Source: Diospyros lotus
Taxonomy: Eukaryota; Streptophyta; Magnoliopsida; Ericales; Ebenaceae
NCBI RefSeq assembly: GCF_014633365.1
Contig: NC_068340.1
Coordinates: 15,727,879 to 15,791,878, forward strand
Length of the DNA: 64,000 nt
Reading direction: 5' to 3'
Shown in pieces: positions 19,853-32,204 of the stretch (the stretch's first letter is position 1; each line of letters opens with the position of its first letter). The notes under the pieces were generated by a model. The model ran no database searches. It saw nothing but the letters and a program-made list of their open reading frames with translations, and had not been told where the DNA came from. The position numbers were made by a program, and so were the translations under genes.

Positions 19853-22345
19853 TGTAATACCCGGTATTACATGGTATTCAAAATAAATAATTTTTGATTA
19901 TTTTGAAAGGATCTCGGGGGGTCCGGGAAGCCCAAGAATCGGTTTCGAGTAATTAATTAATAAAATTATCGAATTGACAGTAGAGAGTGCCCCGAGACTT
20001 GGATGTCCAGGGAATAGGGCAAAAGATTGATGAGTGTCTCGAGGCGAGATTTATGACGCTAGAAGCAGTCCGATCAGGAATAAATTTTGTAATAAATTAT
20101 ATATAAGCCCGAATGAGTGTCAGTACCGAATGGTTGTAGGGGACCTCCGGAAGCTAAGGGGACACTAAGGGTGGTCCGATTTTGCGAGTAAGGCAACCTT
20201 GAAGCATTTTCGGGTCAAATAGAGGTCCCATGCAGGCGCAGGACGAAATCGATATTCCTAAGTAAGTGTCGATTATTAATTTTTGGGAAAATCAATAATC
20301 TATGTGGCTTTGATGCGTTAACTTAAAGCTTGGAGGGTCCAAGTGTGATTAAATGAAATTCTCAAGTGCAATTAATGAGATTAATGAGGGGTAAATATGT
20401 AAATTGAGGAAGATGCATAGATATTTTGTGTGTGCGCGTGTGATTGGCTTGAAGGCTAAGCTTTAAACAGTGCCTTCTTCTTTGAAATTAGACACAGAGA
20501 GTGAGAGAGAGGGGGAGCGAACAGAGAGAGAGCAGAGGAGAGCGAGAGATCGTGAAAGGGAGCTCGGGGCTAGGCGTGTGATCGAGAGAGAGGGAGATCG
20601 AGTGAGGGAGATGGTGGCCAGCAGATGGCCGACCAGCGACCTGCAACCAGCGGCAGCGGCGCTAAGTAGCAAGCTTGGCTGGCTATGGAGGCTGATTGGA
20701 GCAGCAGCGGCTGGGAAGCGACCGGCAGTGGTCGTGATGAGCTGTGAGGCGTTGGCAGCCATGCGGCTGCGACAGCAGCGGGCGGAGCTAGGAGCAATAG
20801 CCACGGCCATTGGTACTCGTGATGGTGGCAACCGGCAGAGGCGGCACGCGTAGCGACGTCAGTCGGTGGAGGCAAAGCGCGGGTGGCTGGAAGCAATGGC
20901 TACGCATAGGTGCTGGTCACATGGAGAAGAAGAACAGGGGCGCGCAGGAGGTGAAGAAGAAATGAGGAAGAAAGAAGAAAATAAAAAGAAAAAAAAAACA
21001 AAAAGAAAAGAAATTCTGGAAAATAAGGGGAAAATGGAGAAAAAATTCTAGAAAAATGGGAGAAAAGTTTGAAATTATTTTTGGACTCGAGAAGCGTGCT
21101 AGAGGTTTGACATCAGAGTTTTGGGTGCCTGATGGCAGTGAAAAAGGCAACGCAGATGTAGGCGTTTGACCGATTTTCTCTCTTAGATTAATTGAGGCAA
21201 ATTAATTTAATTATTTTTAGTTATATTCATTATGGGAGATAATGAAATGTGAATAGTTGGTTGGTTTATGCCATGATTGGGGTTGTTTTTGTTAAGTTGT
21301 TGTCGGGTGGTTTTGCGGTATACGACGTAGTTAAAGGCATTGGTTTAATGTTCGATGTTAATGGAGTTGGGGTTTGTGTGGTTGCATCTAGGTTCGACCG
21401 AGGAGGCGGTGATCCTAGAAGAGCTCAGAGTTCGGGTTAGAGTTCATGCTAAGGCAATGATGAGGCTTCGAGCCAGGTAAGGATGGCCCCATGTGGAGGT
21501 GGCCTTGCAACTTGGTAAATATGTTTGATAATGTTTTTGTGTTGCATTTTCATGAGTGGTTAACACTTACGTGATGTGAGATCTAGTGGACCTATGGCCA
21601 TATGGAGACTAGTGTTGTGGGGGCTGATAGATTGATGCCTCAAACCTTGGTGGGTTATGAGGATGAATGGGCCTAGCCTCATTTGCATTCATTTGACATA
21701 CATAAACATAGTTATATTTATATTTACATGCATTGCACCCTTACTGAGTCTTTATGACTCATGAGGTTTTACCTCATGTGTAGATGATGTGAGTCCAGAT
21801 ATAAGCAAGGATGGTGCGGGGAGGTTGTGGTGGCAATTAGCATTGTTGCTTGAGATGTGTTGTTGGGTATTTTCATATATGTATTTATGTAATTGAATGT
21901 AAACGATATTGAGCACTAGAGGTATCTAGTTGTTCTAATCATAATGGTGTGATAGATGATTGTGAGTCTGCGTGTTGTATATGTGGCTTTAGTTGTTGAA
22001 GCCAAGTTCAGACCGAGTAAAGATCAGCGAGGTATGTTCTCATAAATCCCCATTACTCAGCGAAGTGTTTGTGATGCTAGCTTTGTGCCTGGGTCACATT
22101 TGGCTGGCTATGAGGCGAGCTAAAGAGAGGTGAAGCTCACTTGGGTTTCGAGTCTCGGTCCGCTGTGTTTTCTTGTTTAAGTTGGGACCGATTCCTAAGT
22201 GGAGCGAAGGGAAAGACGAAGCCTAGTTCCCACCTAGGGCGTTTCCTGTTGAAACATAGTCCAACCCTTCAGTTGTGATTCGTCAGGTGAGTAATCTGGT
22301 CAATTATTTACCGGTAACGCCCGTAAGTGGGAGCGGGTCATTACA
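19853..22345 (+). mobile_element. Ty3/gypsy-type solo LTR (2493 bp) with TTTAC duplication
   Basis: It starts TGTAATACCCGG and ends GCGGGTCATTACA. Flanking TTTAC occurs at 19848-19852 and 22346-22350. It has the layout shared by three other copies here (23492-25937, 51848-54385, 56678-59341): a GA-rich leader, then a GC-rich island (about 20560-20880), and later a block with GAGTCTTTATGACTCATGAGG. The overlapping open frames on both strands at 20463-20896 are products of the GC-rich, low-stop composition and are not genes. No internal domain remains. Confidence 0.88.
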
Positions 22346-22350
22346 TTTAC

Positions 22351-23269
22351 CCCTTTTGACATTTTTTAGCTTATCTTATTTTTTGTACTCTGAAACTTAC
22401 ACACATTAATATTAATAGAATATGCATTCTTTTAGAGGATGGATTGACATTGTGGACAAACAATTGATTTTCTAAACGCATGGACCTAGCATATGTATGA
22501 ATCTCGTGTATGCATGTAACACAAATAGGAATTATGCAAGAATATAAAATGATTAAGCATGAAAAATGGTACCCAGTTACCATTAGAGGCGTGCCTTCAC
22601 CTTAAGTAAGGACTGCGCACTTCGTTGGTACATGTGTTCCTTTGTACACACATGGGCACACAAAAAATACTCGACTCCCTATTGTAACTGTTCTAGGGGT
22701 ACCAGCCTATCCCATCTTGTGGAGCTGAAGTAGGGATATATATAAAGTTATGGAAAAAATGAAATGACTTCAAGGGTAACGATGTAACTGCCAAGGCATT
22801 ATGAAATACAAGGCCTTGATAACTATATAGATAGAATTCCAATAGACATCCTGAATAAGATAAATAAATCATCCCGCATCTGGAATCAACAGGGGTAATG
22901 AATGTGCCTGAGTCCCCATAACCTGGTCATCACCATTATTTCCTAGGGCTAAATAGGATTAAGGACATCGAAGCCCATATAGTCCTTTTGTGGAAAGGTC
23001 TGGTAGTGGAGAGCAGACGCATGATAGAGACACCCTAGTGCAATGGAAGGGTAAGTACTAGTGGACCTGCCAAAAATGTTTTCTAAACCTCGTTCCTTCC
23101 ATTGATTGGTGCACAAGATATAGTCATTAGCGGGAGCAACCCTAGTCTTTACTTCCAAAGACAAATGGAATTGTCTCACAGGCTATATCTTGTGCCCATA
23201 TGAAAGAGAATTATGGGTTAAGAGGACACATGCCTTACTTAATGGCACGGGGCGTGCACTAAGGCACTC
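22351..23269. other. Spacer without recognised gene
   Basis: About 900 bp of moderately AT-rich sequence. It may belong to the upstream part of a degraded copia LTR, but I could not align it to other LTR copies. Small minus-strand frames have no family features. Confidence 0.5.
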
Positions 23270-23337
23270 TATTTTGTTTTAGTGGTTCAACCTAGTGCCT
23301 ACGTCCATGAATTTATTTTGTTTCAGCGGTTTAGTGA
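23270..23337 (+). repeat. Left part of a minisatellite, split by a hAT insertion
   Basis: One to two units with TTTTGTTTTAGTGGTTCAAC and GCCTACGTCCATGA match the unit of the array at 26434-27150. The array was continuous before the hAT element at 23338-26433 entered. Confidence 0.75.
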
Positions 23338-26300
23338 CAGGGCTAGCTCAAGGATTGGTGGGGCCCTAGGTAGTCCGACGACCAGAGGTCAACAGTCGGT
23401 GTTGGCAGAAGGCAGTGGCACAAGCAACCCTTTCTTTCTCTTTCGTCATCCGCCGCCCACTGCCATTTCCTTTCTTCCACCAATGATCACATGTGAGACC
23501 CCCACTTGGACACCCAGGCCATACGAGTGCGCCCGAGCTAGAACTCACGAAAAATAAATAAAGGAAAACACAACTAAAAAAAACACCTTAACCTGCCATG
23601 CATGTATAACTAGGAACACATACAAATACCTTAATACCATAACTAGTAACGGAAGCACAACCACCAGTTTTAGGCATTCATAAAGATAACTGACGCAATA
23701 GGGTTACATAGGTTATACATACAAACCAATGCCAACAACCGAGAAGGTAACAACCATGGCATTACAAAAATAAAATACACTCTAAAACAGGATCTGATAG
23801 GATTGCCCTATACACCGACAACCTGTCAGGTCAAGTACCACTAGACTCACCCTTGATCTTAGCCTTGCCCTCACCTGGAATGAAGAGAGATAAGAATGAG
23901 TCACAAGACTCAGCAAGCTTATAAGAAAGGAAGGCTGACAAGAGTATGGAAATCTAAAAATACACCGCACCTCGCGTTACCAAGTCCATGAACCGCATAT
24001 CATATGCAAAAAGAAATAACTGCATAATGTAAATATGCACATACCGGACCTTAGGGCCCACATAAGAAACAACAGCACCCAAGTATCCATTACAAACCTG
24101 TCACTGCCCTGAAAAGGCAATATAAAGAAAATAACTCCAACACCGGGTCGGCGCTACCGTCACCCTGATAATAAATAATAACCCGGCACGTTTTACTGCG
24201 TTCATTAACCTCGGCATGGATTACTGTCCGAGAATAGCTATGACTCAAGAGCGGTGCCAAGTACCATGCAATGCACATAGAAAATGCAACGACATATCGA
24301 GCATAAACGTGATACATAACCCCCATAAGCCATGCATCAAGTCTCGCTTGCCCACATAGGAAAGTACATACAATGCAGTTCTTTTGTCTAGCTATCCTAG
24401 ATATGAAAACCAATCTAGCATGCCAGTGCCCAAGCACACAATCATGTACCCCCAAATGTATTATCCCATGCCCCGTCAAGCATTAAAATATTAAATATAG
24501 TGTAAAACCAATAATCTCTAATGTGGGACCCACAAGCTGAAACCTACCCCATATGTAGCCTTAGCTTCATTCCACAAAGGAATAGGAGAGAAAACTAACT
24601 CTCCATTAAAACAAGAACAAAACTCAATTTACTATTCAAGGCCAAGTTACTACTCATGACCCAATTACTATTCACAACTCGGTTACTATTCACATCAAAA
24701 CTTATCTCGACCGATCGTGGTTTTAACCGTACAAGGACAGGAATAATTTAATAACATTTATTGAGGATTAAAAGAAGCAAAATAATAATAGTTACTATTC
24801 ATCATCTTCTTCAAATTTTCAACAGCAAGATTTTCTTTAAAATAATACACAATCGCTTCAATTTCCAAGCTTCTACCCACCCATTTAATCTCCATGTCTC
24901 AACAAAGCATAATCTCACAATCAAGAGTTTAAACCATACATAAAAGACTCATGGAATAAAACTTGCAGTAGCTTTAATAGAGGTGTATGTATATGTACAT
25001 GTATCTTAAATGGAGAGGAAGAAGCTGAAACTAACTTGAGAAAATAAGAAGGAATGGATCTTGCAAGGAAAATGAGTTTTCAAGAGGAAAGAAGCTTGCA
25101 AAGGAGAAGAGAAGATTGCCTGAGGATTGAAGAAGAAGACCCAAAAGCTGTTGCAACCCTTCTTCTTTTTCTACTCATTGCCAAACATTAGAGAAATTAA
25201 TTCCTCCACTCACTCTTAGTTTATATAGGCCAAAGACAAGAGGAAGTGGGATTAGACACGTGCCATAATTTGCAAAATTTTCGAAAAGCAAATCGCCATT
25301 GTCATCCACCGAAAGTAATTTGAAACGCAGCGTTTTGCGAGTTTTTAGACAACTCCAACACATCTTAGTAATTTGGACATAAATATCTCATTTGAGCTCC
25401 GATTGGGGTGATTCAAGATTCCATGGAAAGAAAAGAGAAAGATATACAACTTTCATGTTTTGGGTTTTGAGATATTAGGGCCGTATCATGGTCAAAATCA
25501 AGTTGCAATGAAAAAACTACACACTAGAAATATGGGCAATCAGAATCACACACATCCAATTCGAATCACTCTCTCCCAATTTGGATCATACTCACAAAAC
25601 TCACAAAATTTCATCCAATTTAGCCTTGATTCGAATCACTTACTATGCCATTCGAATCATACTCACAAAATTTACAAAATTCAAGCAAGCCATTCGAATC
25701 AACTATTGTAGGCTTCGAATCATCCTCACAAACACTTGGCTAAAATTTAATTCTGAGTTCTTGCATTCGAATATTCCAAGCTCTTATTCAAATACAAATT
25801 AAATTCATTCAGATACTCCAAACATATACGCAATACTTAATTAATAAACACCAAAAATAATATATTAAACATCAAAGCTAACCAATTCAACCACAAGGCA
25901 TGGCACAACATTAATTAACTAAATTCGGGCCATTACATCACATCCTGTCGACATCTGCGGTTTCCTCTCATCTTCATTGGTCGATCAGCATTTCCTTATC
26001 CTAATCTAGGTCATATCAATTCACTTCTCATCACCAACAAATAGACCCAACCTACTTCTGAACTGACGATTGGGGGCCCAACCTCTGCTTCCAGAACCAG
26101 AATCCTCTCTCCCTCCCTTCTTCTCTCTAGAAAACAAAGATTTGGATTTTGGATATCCTACTCTTATCTTTTCTTCTATTGTCTTTGTCACTGCTTCAAG
26201 GTTTGTATCTCAGATCTAAATTTATTTCTCCACTTTTAGATTGAATTTGAGTTTGTGTTGTTTGCATAGTTTCCATTTTCACAATGTATTTCACAGTCTA

Positions 26301-26433
26301 CTATCTTTTCTTACATTTTGGCTGGGTGGTCAGCAACTCAGCAACGTCTAGTAGCAATGAAGCTTTTACCCCCCTTCCTTTTTTAAGGGCCCTAAGCATA
26401 GGCCTTAGTGGCCTATGCCTTAAGCTGACTCTG
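23338..26433. mobile_element. hAT-type non-autonomous transposon carrying a nested solo LTR
   Basis: The left end CAGGGCTAGCTCAAGG and the inverse of the right end CAGAGTCAGCTTAAGG form imperfect hAT-type terminal repeats. The 8-bp flanks TTTAGTGA (23330-23337) and TTTAGTGT (26434-26441) match at seven positions. Without the solo LTR inside (23492-25937 plus 5 bp) the element is about 645 bp with no transposase frame, so it is a deletion derivative moved in trans. It splits the minisatellite. Confidence 0.78.
23492..25937 (-). mobile_element. Ty3/gypsy-type solo LTR (2446 bp), TCACA duplication
   Basis: Read on the plus strand it begins TGTGAGACCCCC and ends GGGCCATTACA, with TCACA at 23487-23491 and 25938-25942. 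On the minus strand it therefore starts TGTAATGGCCCG, like the TGTAATACCCGG family at 19853. A block rich in AGACTCA(C/G)CAAGC near 23905 is the inverse of the GACTCAT region of that copy. The three words near 25550-25740 built on ATTCGAATCA form a local repeat. It lies inside the hAT element. Confidence 0.88.
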
Positions 26434-27150
26434 TTTAGTGTAATGACTACATTTGCAATCAGAATACTAATATTTTGTTATGGAAGTTCGACAACGCCTA
26501 CATCTGCAATTAGAATACTAATATTTTTGTTATGGCAGTTCGGTAGAGTGCCTATGTCTACAATAAAAACACCCATATTTTTGTTATGGTGGTTCGACAA
26601 AGCGCTATCCGCAATCAGGATACTAATATTTTTGTTATAACAGTTCAACATAGTGCTTATGTCAGCAATCAAAGTACCCATATTTTTGTTATGACAGTTC
26701 AATAGAGTATCTACATCCACAACTACATCAATGAATGAATACTTTTACTTCAATGGTTCAACGTATCGCCCACATCTGTAATGATAAATGCTTCTATTTT
26801 GGGTGGCTCTACCCATGGCCCATAATAATAGTAGTGTTTTTGTTTCAGCGGTTCGACAGAAAGCCTATATTTGCAATCATAGAGATAAGTGTTTTTGTTT
26901 TAGAGGTTCGGCAGAATGCCTACATCTACAACCATAGAGATAAATGTTTTTGTTTTGGCAATTCGGCCGGATGCATACATTTACAACCATAGAGATAAAT
27001 GTTTTTATTTCGGTGGTTCAGCAGGACATTTACATCCACAATCATGGAAATAAGAGCTTTTGTTTTGGCAATTCAGCATAATGGCTACATCCACAACCAT
27101 AGAGATACCATATTTTTGTTTTAGCAGTTTAACGTCATGCCTACAATCAT
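26434..27150 (+). repeat. Minisatellite of roughly 60-bp units, about eleven units
   Basis: Degenerate head-to-tail units contain a TTTTTGTTATGG or TTTTTGTTTTGG core, then a GTTCG(A/G)CA word, GCCTACATC and CAATCA/ACCATAGAGATA. Unit sequence drifts along the array: TTATGG-type on the left and TTTTGG-type with AGAGATAAATG on the right. All six-frame open stretches here follow the unit period and are not genes. Confidence 0.85.
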
Positions 27151-27618
27151 TACTCCTAGGTAGATATTGTGTACAAGATCCGATCTCAATAGCATAACCA
27201 CCCCAAGGTGTGTATCAAGTCCTTTCCCGTGTGGCCACTGAGATTGACGAGGTACTTGAAAGTTAACATAGGCTAGCTTTAGAACTCAACCCTATTCAGA
27301 ACGTGGACTAATTAAGGCCCTCGTGCTTTCGAGGGCCAAGCCAGTTATTCAAGGAGTCATTCGGGGGCTGTCTGGTGAGCAACCATTACTACCACAACAG
27401 AAGGATTTTCAAACTCTACATCAGAACGAAACTCTCTTGTGAGGTATATTTATAATACCCTATGGAATGGTTTCATTTCATATTGCATATGGTTTATAAT
27501 ATCGAGTCTTGTAAGGTGATCTCACTTATTTTTGCTGCATATATTGTATGTTTTCAAAAAAAATTTAAAAAAAATAAAACCTTTGCATTGATACACCAAA
27601 TGTTGGCATTCCTCTTCA
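27151..27618 (+). mobile_element. 3' part of a Ty1/copia 5' LTR
   Basis: It aligns with the last 450 bp of the solo LTR at 17401-19636: the GGCCCTCG-TGCTTT-CGAGGGCC hairpin, AACCATT, GTGAGGTATAT, CTTGTAAGGTG and TACACCAA(A/G)(T/A)GTTGG, ending CCTCTTCA. It is directly followed by a primer-binding site, so this is the 5' LTR of a copia element whose 3' LTR starts at 32225. Its own left end is not resolved; the minisatellite may lie within it. Confidence 0.75.
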
Positions 27619-27619
27619 G

Positions 27620-27634
27620 TGGTATCAGAGTCTC
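27620..27634 (+). promoter_or_regulatory. Copia primer-binding site
   Basis: TGGTATCAGAGTCTC begins two bases after the LTR end and is complementary to the 3' end of initiator-Met tRNA, as usual for plant copia elements. Confidence 0.85.
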
Positions 27635-27689
27635 AGCTTGGTATTTACAACCTATGCATGATGTTATTGTGATATGTATGTGTTTCGGA

Positions 27690-30600
27690 CAAGATACTCT
27701 TCTAAATGTTTCAATCAAGTGTGGTACTTCATATAATCATAAGGAAATCATTCTTATACTCGAGTATGCCTTGAGATTAACTTTATATTTACAAGAGCAT
27801 CAAAGTTTGAGCATATATTGAATAAAGTAAAGTTGTTACTATAATCGACTAATATACTTGAATCAATCGAGTATCTGTTGGTTAAAAGCTTTACACAATT
27901 GTTTTTATTATTTGAAAAATCATTCAAGTATTTTTCTATATGATTTTCAAGTTAGTCTAATATATGCTCTCTAAAGATATATTTCAATCGACTATTAAGG
28001 ATCTATCAGTCGAGTGAGCTATGCATGCTCTCTGTATCTTTTAAACTCAGTCAAGTGTTTTCTTGAGTTAGTTGAGTAAGATTTTGACTAAATATGGCTA
28101 TGTCTCAATGCTTCAAAATTAATTGAGTATAGTATATTTGTGCTCGAGAATACATTTCCATTAATTAAGTAAATCTAGCCTAATAGTTGAGTATTTTATA
28201 TGTGTTTTATGTGGCTTATGAGTTAATCAAGTAATGCTTGGTCATACTTGAGTGAACTCTACATAATCGATTAGCTGCTTTATTCAATTGATTGGAAGAT
28301 TTTTCATTAGTAAAGTATCTTTTTAATCCAGTCGAGTAATTGTCATCTGAATTTGAAATTTATAGCCATTAGGCGCATTCAATGTTTGACAGTTTACACT
28401 TTTGAGTTCATTGAATGCTGATCAAACTACATGAGCTTTCTTATATAAATTAATAAATGTTATTTGAATTTGTTAGAAACAAAAAGTGACAATTGTGAGA
28501 CAAAATGGAACATTCATTTTGAAATCTGCCATGACAGCTAACATTTAGTGCAAGAAATCTATAAATAAGAGAAGGAGTTGCTTGAAGAAGATTAACTAAT
28601 CTATTCATGCGCATATATTACTTCAAACAAGCTTCATGAGTTCTTTCTACTTTTTAATCTTGCTTCTCATGAGCTATTCATTCAAAAATCTTTCTATGAG
28701 AACTTGTTTAAGAGTGAGCTTTATCTTAAATCTTGTAATTCTCTAAGTCAAGAGAAGAGTTTTTGAGCTTATTATTCCATTCGTCCTTCTCTTGTGTTAT
28801 CTTGTCACAAACTCATTATAAATTTGTATAAAGATATGCCTTAGCCATTAAAAGGTAGTGGTTTTGGCTAAGCCTATTTGAAAAGCCAAATTGTAAATGT
28901 TAAATCTTGTCCTATAAAAAGGTTGTGGTTATGGCTGAGCTCTTTGTAAAAAGCCAAGTGTAAATGTTTGTAGTAAGTTTGCTAAAACTACAATGTAATA
29001 TAACACACCAGTGGGTGTGATTGAAAAATCCTTGGTTGTGGATCAAGTTATGTTGGTCCTAATGATGACAAATATATCCCAAGAGGTGAATTGAGATCTG
29101 TATAAATTTTTCGATAATTAAAACAATGGTTGATGGCAGAATACCATGTTTCAAAATATAGGGTATATGTTTCGAAATAAACATTTCTGTTAAGTAGGTT
29201 TTGAAACTTACTATATATGTTTCGAAATATACCTCACTATTTTGCTAGTTTTGAAATATAGATTGTATGTTTCAAAATATACTTTTCTATTTTGCTTGAT
29301 TTGAAATCTTTTGGCTTGTATTTCAAAATAATGATTTTTGGAAAAGATGATTTACACAAGTAAGAGTATACCAAAGGAGTTTGGAATCAAAGATAGATAC
29401 ATATGTATATGTATAAGCTTATGCTCAAGGAAACTTTGTTTTAGTCCTTGAAGACAATTCTTTTGAAAGCATGAGCAATAGGCGATAATGATAAGTAAAA
29501 ATGAAAGATCGGCTGCACACAAGATATATAGTGGTTCGGCACCCCGCCTAGTCCACTACTTTCAAGCTTACCCACTTGAATGATTTTTCAATCTCAATCA
29601 TTTTTACTAGTGATCAACCATAACAAGGGTTTTACCACGGTCATCCCAAAACCTTGTACAATGAGTTTTTATGGCTCAACGATTAAACCTTTCACCAAAT
29701 GAGTTTTTACGGGCTTAACTCAAACCTTACAACATTAACAAGATAAATAAAATTTTATCTTTACAGCCCAATAGAATGTATAACAATAAATATCTTACTA
29801 ATGGCTGGACAAACCTCTTAACTTGAGGTGAGGAGAGCTAGACAAGATGAGACTTCAGTTTTAGCTTGCTTCTTCTTTTCACTCATAATGCACAAGAATA
29901 TAATTTGTAGAGGATCTTTTTTAAGAGCTTGAATAAATGATTTGATCAACACTTATGCTTGTGTATGTGTCTCTAGTGTGTGCACTTTTGTTATAACTTG
30001 TTCTTGTCTTTAAACATCTGCTATTTATATCAAAAGATATAAATTTAGTCGTTTATAGTCGTTAGAAACAAGACAAAAAAGAAGGTTTCAAAACATAGCA
30101 TATAGGTTTCGAAACATCACAAATTTACACTAAGGTTTCAAACATACTCCCCATGTTTCGAAACATACAGGCTATCCATTTGGACTTGCACTTAGAGACA
30201 ACAATGAGTGGGAGACAGGGTCTTATGCCCACAATGATTATACACACGATCTCCAATTCAAATTTGAATTTGAATTCTCTGATGATGGAGAATACACTAA
30301 AGAAATATTTGAGAATCCTCTTAGGTAGAGACAAAAGTGCAACACACATGCATCTCGAATTTGAATGCTTTGTTGACAGAATGTCAGAGGTTTTGAAACA
30401 TAATATACATGTTTCGAAACATAGCATACAGGTTTTAAGACATAGTCTAAAACCTGATTTGAAAACATATGCATTACAAAGATGTTTCAAAATAGCATTC
30501 ACACTTAGAAAGCATTGAAAACCTTTTTAAAAGGAGTTTCGAAACATGTAGAGAAGTATGACAGATTTTCAGAAGGATTTGCTTGACAACACAATCCATA

Positions 30601-31343
30601 GCATTTATACATCACAACATATTTACCTTCCATTTACTTTAATACATAAATGTAAATAAGAAAGTACCCCCTATTTGGATTCAATAAAAATATTCAAAAA
30701 ATCAAAATCCATAACAATGAGAAAGTAGAATTTTGGTTTTAATACAAACCCAAGATTTAGCAATATTACCACCTCCAAAATATATACTTTCTATTTAATG
30801 AAAAATTTATTAAAAATCATTTTAATACCAATGGATATTAGATATCAAAATACCAGGAGATAGTTTTTCAAAAAGAAAACATTTTCAAAAACATGTTCTA
30901 GTTGGTTTTTGCCTTAGAACAATTTTAGCTTTATGTTGACCAACGATTTTAAGACTAATCTTGAAAATCACTTTAGTAGATTCTTTTAAATCATAATACT
31001 TGTTTTTGCAAATCTCCATATGTATAAGAATGAACTTAACTTGGTTTTTATTTGAACAACATAATACTTGATATTGAAATTGATATATGTTGAAAACCAT
31101 AACCTTGACTCATGACTTAGGGATTAAGCCAATAGATATTTTTCACCATCAAAACTAATATACAAAAAGGTGCAACATCAAGTTAGTGGACTAAGAAGTT
31201 GAGGCTGAACCACTCTACATCTTGTGTATTGTTTTCTTAAATTTATTTATAACATTACTTCTTTGATTTCTTTTAATTAAGTTTATTTTTTTTTAAATGT
31301 GAAAAAGCTTGATTCACCCCCTCTTAAGCTAACTATTTTATCA
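27690..31343 (+). mobile_element. Degraded LTR with TCGAGTA-type short repeats inside the copia element
   Basis: From about 27840 to 28350 the words ATCGAGTA, GTCGAGTAA and TTGAGTA recur. A leader with TATAAATAAGAGAAGG follows, then a U5-like end with GTGGATCAAGTTAGTGGAC and GATTCACCCCCTCTTAAG, ending near 31343. Such ends are typical of SIRE/Maximus-like plant copia LTRs. It is interrupted by a second solo LTR at 29051-31180. Host copia reading (IGLSQSLYIKNILKRF) resumes at once after it. The left boundary and a target duplication could not be fixed. The segment of the host between gag and reverse transcriptase has been lost. Confidence 0.55.
29051..31180 (-). mobile_element. Nested copia-type solo LTR (2130 bp), AGTTA duplication
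   Basis: On the plus strand it starts TGTTGGTCCTAATGATGAC and ends GCAACATCA, with AGTTA at 29046-29050 and 31181-31185. On the minus strand about 31110-30600 aligns with the solo LTR at 47252-48837. Many variants of TTTCGAAACATA (a TCGA-core word) occur at 29140-30550. Overlapping open frames on both strands at 30125-30518 derive from these repeats. Removal of the insertion restores GATCAAGTTAGTGGACTAAG in the surrounding LTR. Confidence 0.85.
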
Positions 31344-32200
31344 AATAGGTCTCTCCCAAAGTCTGTACATAAAAAATATACTAAAAAGGTTTAGTATAGA
31401 GAATTCCAAGAAAGGTTTTATGCCTTTCAGCCATGGAGTTCATCTCTCGAAAGGTATGTCTGCCAAGACACCTAAAAAGAGACATCATATGGAAAAGATT
31501 CCCTATGCCTCGACTGTTAGGAGTCTAATGTATGCTTATACTATGTATTAGACCTAATATCACATATGTTGTGAGTGTCAAGAGTAGGTATCAGTCCGAT
31601 CCAGGTTTGAAACACTAGACAACAGTAAAATGTATCCTTAAATACTTGAGAAGAACTAAGAATTTGTTACTGGTTTATGGAGAGGGTTGTCTCCTTGTTG
31701 ATAGATTCAAATATTCAGATTTCTAATATGATATGGATGATAGAAAGTTTATATCTAGGTTTGTGTTTTTCTATAATGGAAGGACAATTAGCTGAAAGAG
31801 TTCCAAGCAAAAAATACTTGCGGGCTCCACTATGGAAGCCGAATATGTTGTGGCATGTGATGTTGCAAAGAAAGTTGATTGGATAAGGAAGTTCCTAGCT
31901 GAACTCGAGGTGGTTCCGTCCATTGAGTTGTTGATATCTCTATATTGCGACAATAATAGGGTTATTACACAAGCTAGGGAACCCAGATCTCACTAGAAAT
32001 CCAAACATATAGAGCAACGCTTTCATCTAATCTGGGAGATCATGGCACGTGGAGACGTGCAGCTACAAAAAATTACGTCATTGGAGAATGTCATGGACCC
32101 ATTAACCAAAGCACTATCTCAGGCTCACCTTGATCGCCTCCAACAAATGATGGGTATTAGATACCAAGTGAATCTGGAATAGGTACTTGTAATCTGTAAA
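31344..32200 (+). pseudogene. Ty1/copia reverse transcriptase end and RNase H, broken
   Basis: Plus-strand pieces read SQSLYIKNILKRFSIENSKK, then IPYAST.RSLMYA, SRYQSDPG and LKYLRRTKNLLL, all landmarks of the C-terminal reverse transcriptase of plant copia elements. RNase H follows from about 31660: STMEAEYVVACDVAKKVDWI, SLYCDNN, SKHIEQRFHLI and ENVMDPLTKAL. A few stops and shifts are present. The polypurine tract and 3' LTR follow directly. The first half of pol (protease, integrase) is missing. Confidence 0.85.
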
Positions 32201-32204
32201 TCAA

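Noticed and set aside
20463..20896. Three overlapping open frames of 108-127 codons on both strands
   Set aside because: They lie inside a solo LTR, overlap in opposite directions, and translate to Arg/Glu/Ala- or Ser/Ala/Pro-rich low-complexity sequence. They follow from the GC-rich island.
30125..30518. Open frames of 121-125 codons on opposite strands
   Set aside because: They consist of TTTCGAAACATA-type repeats within a solo LTR and overlap each other almost completely.
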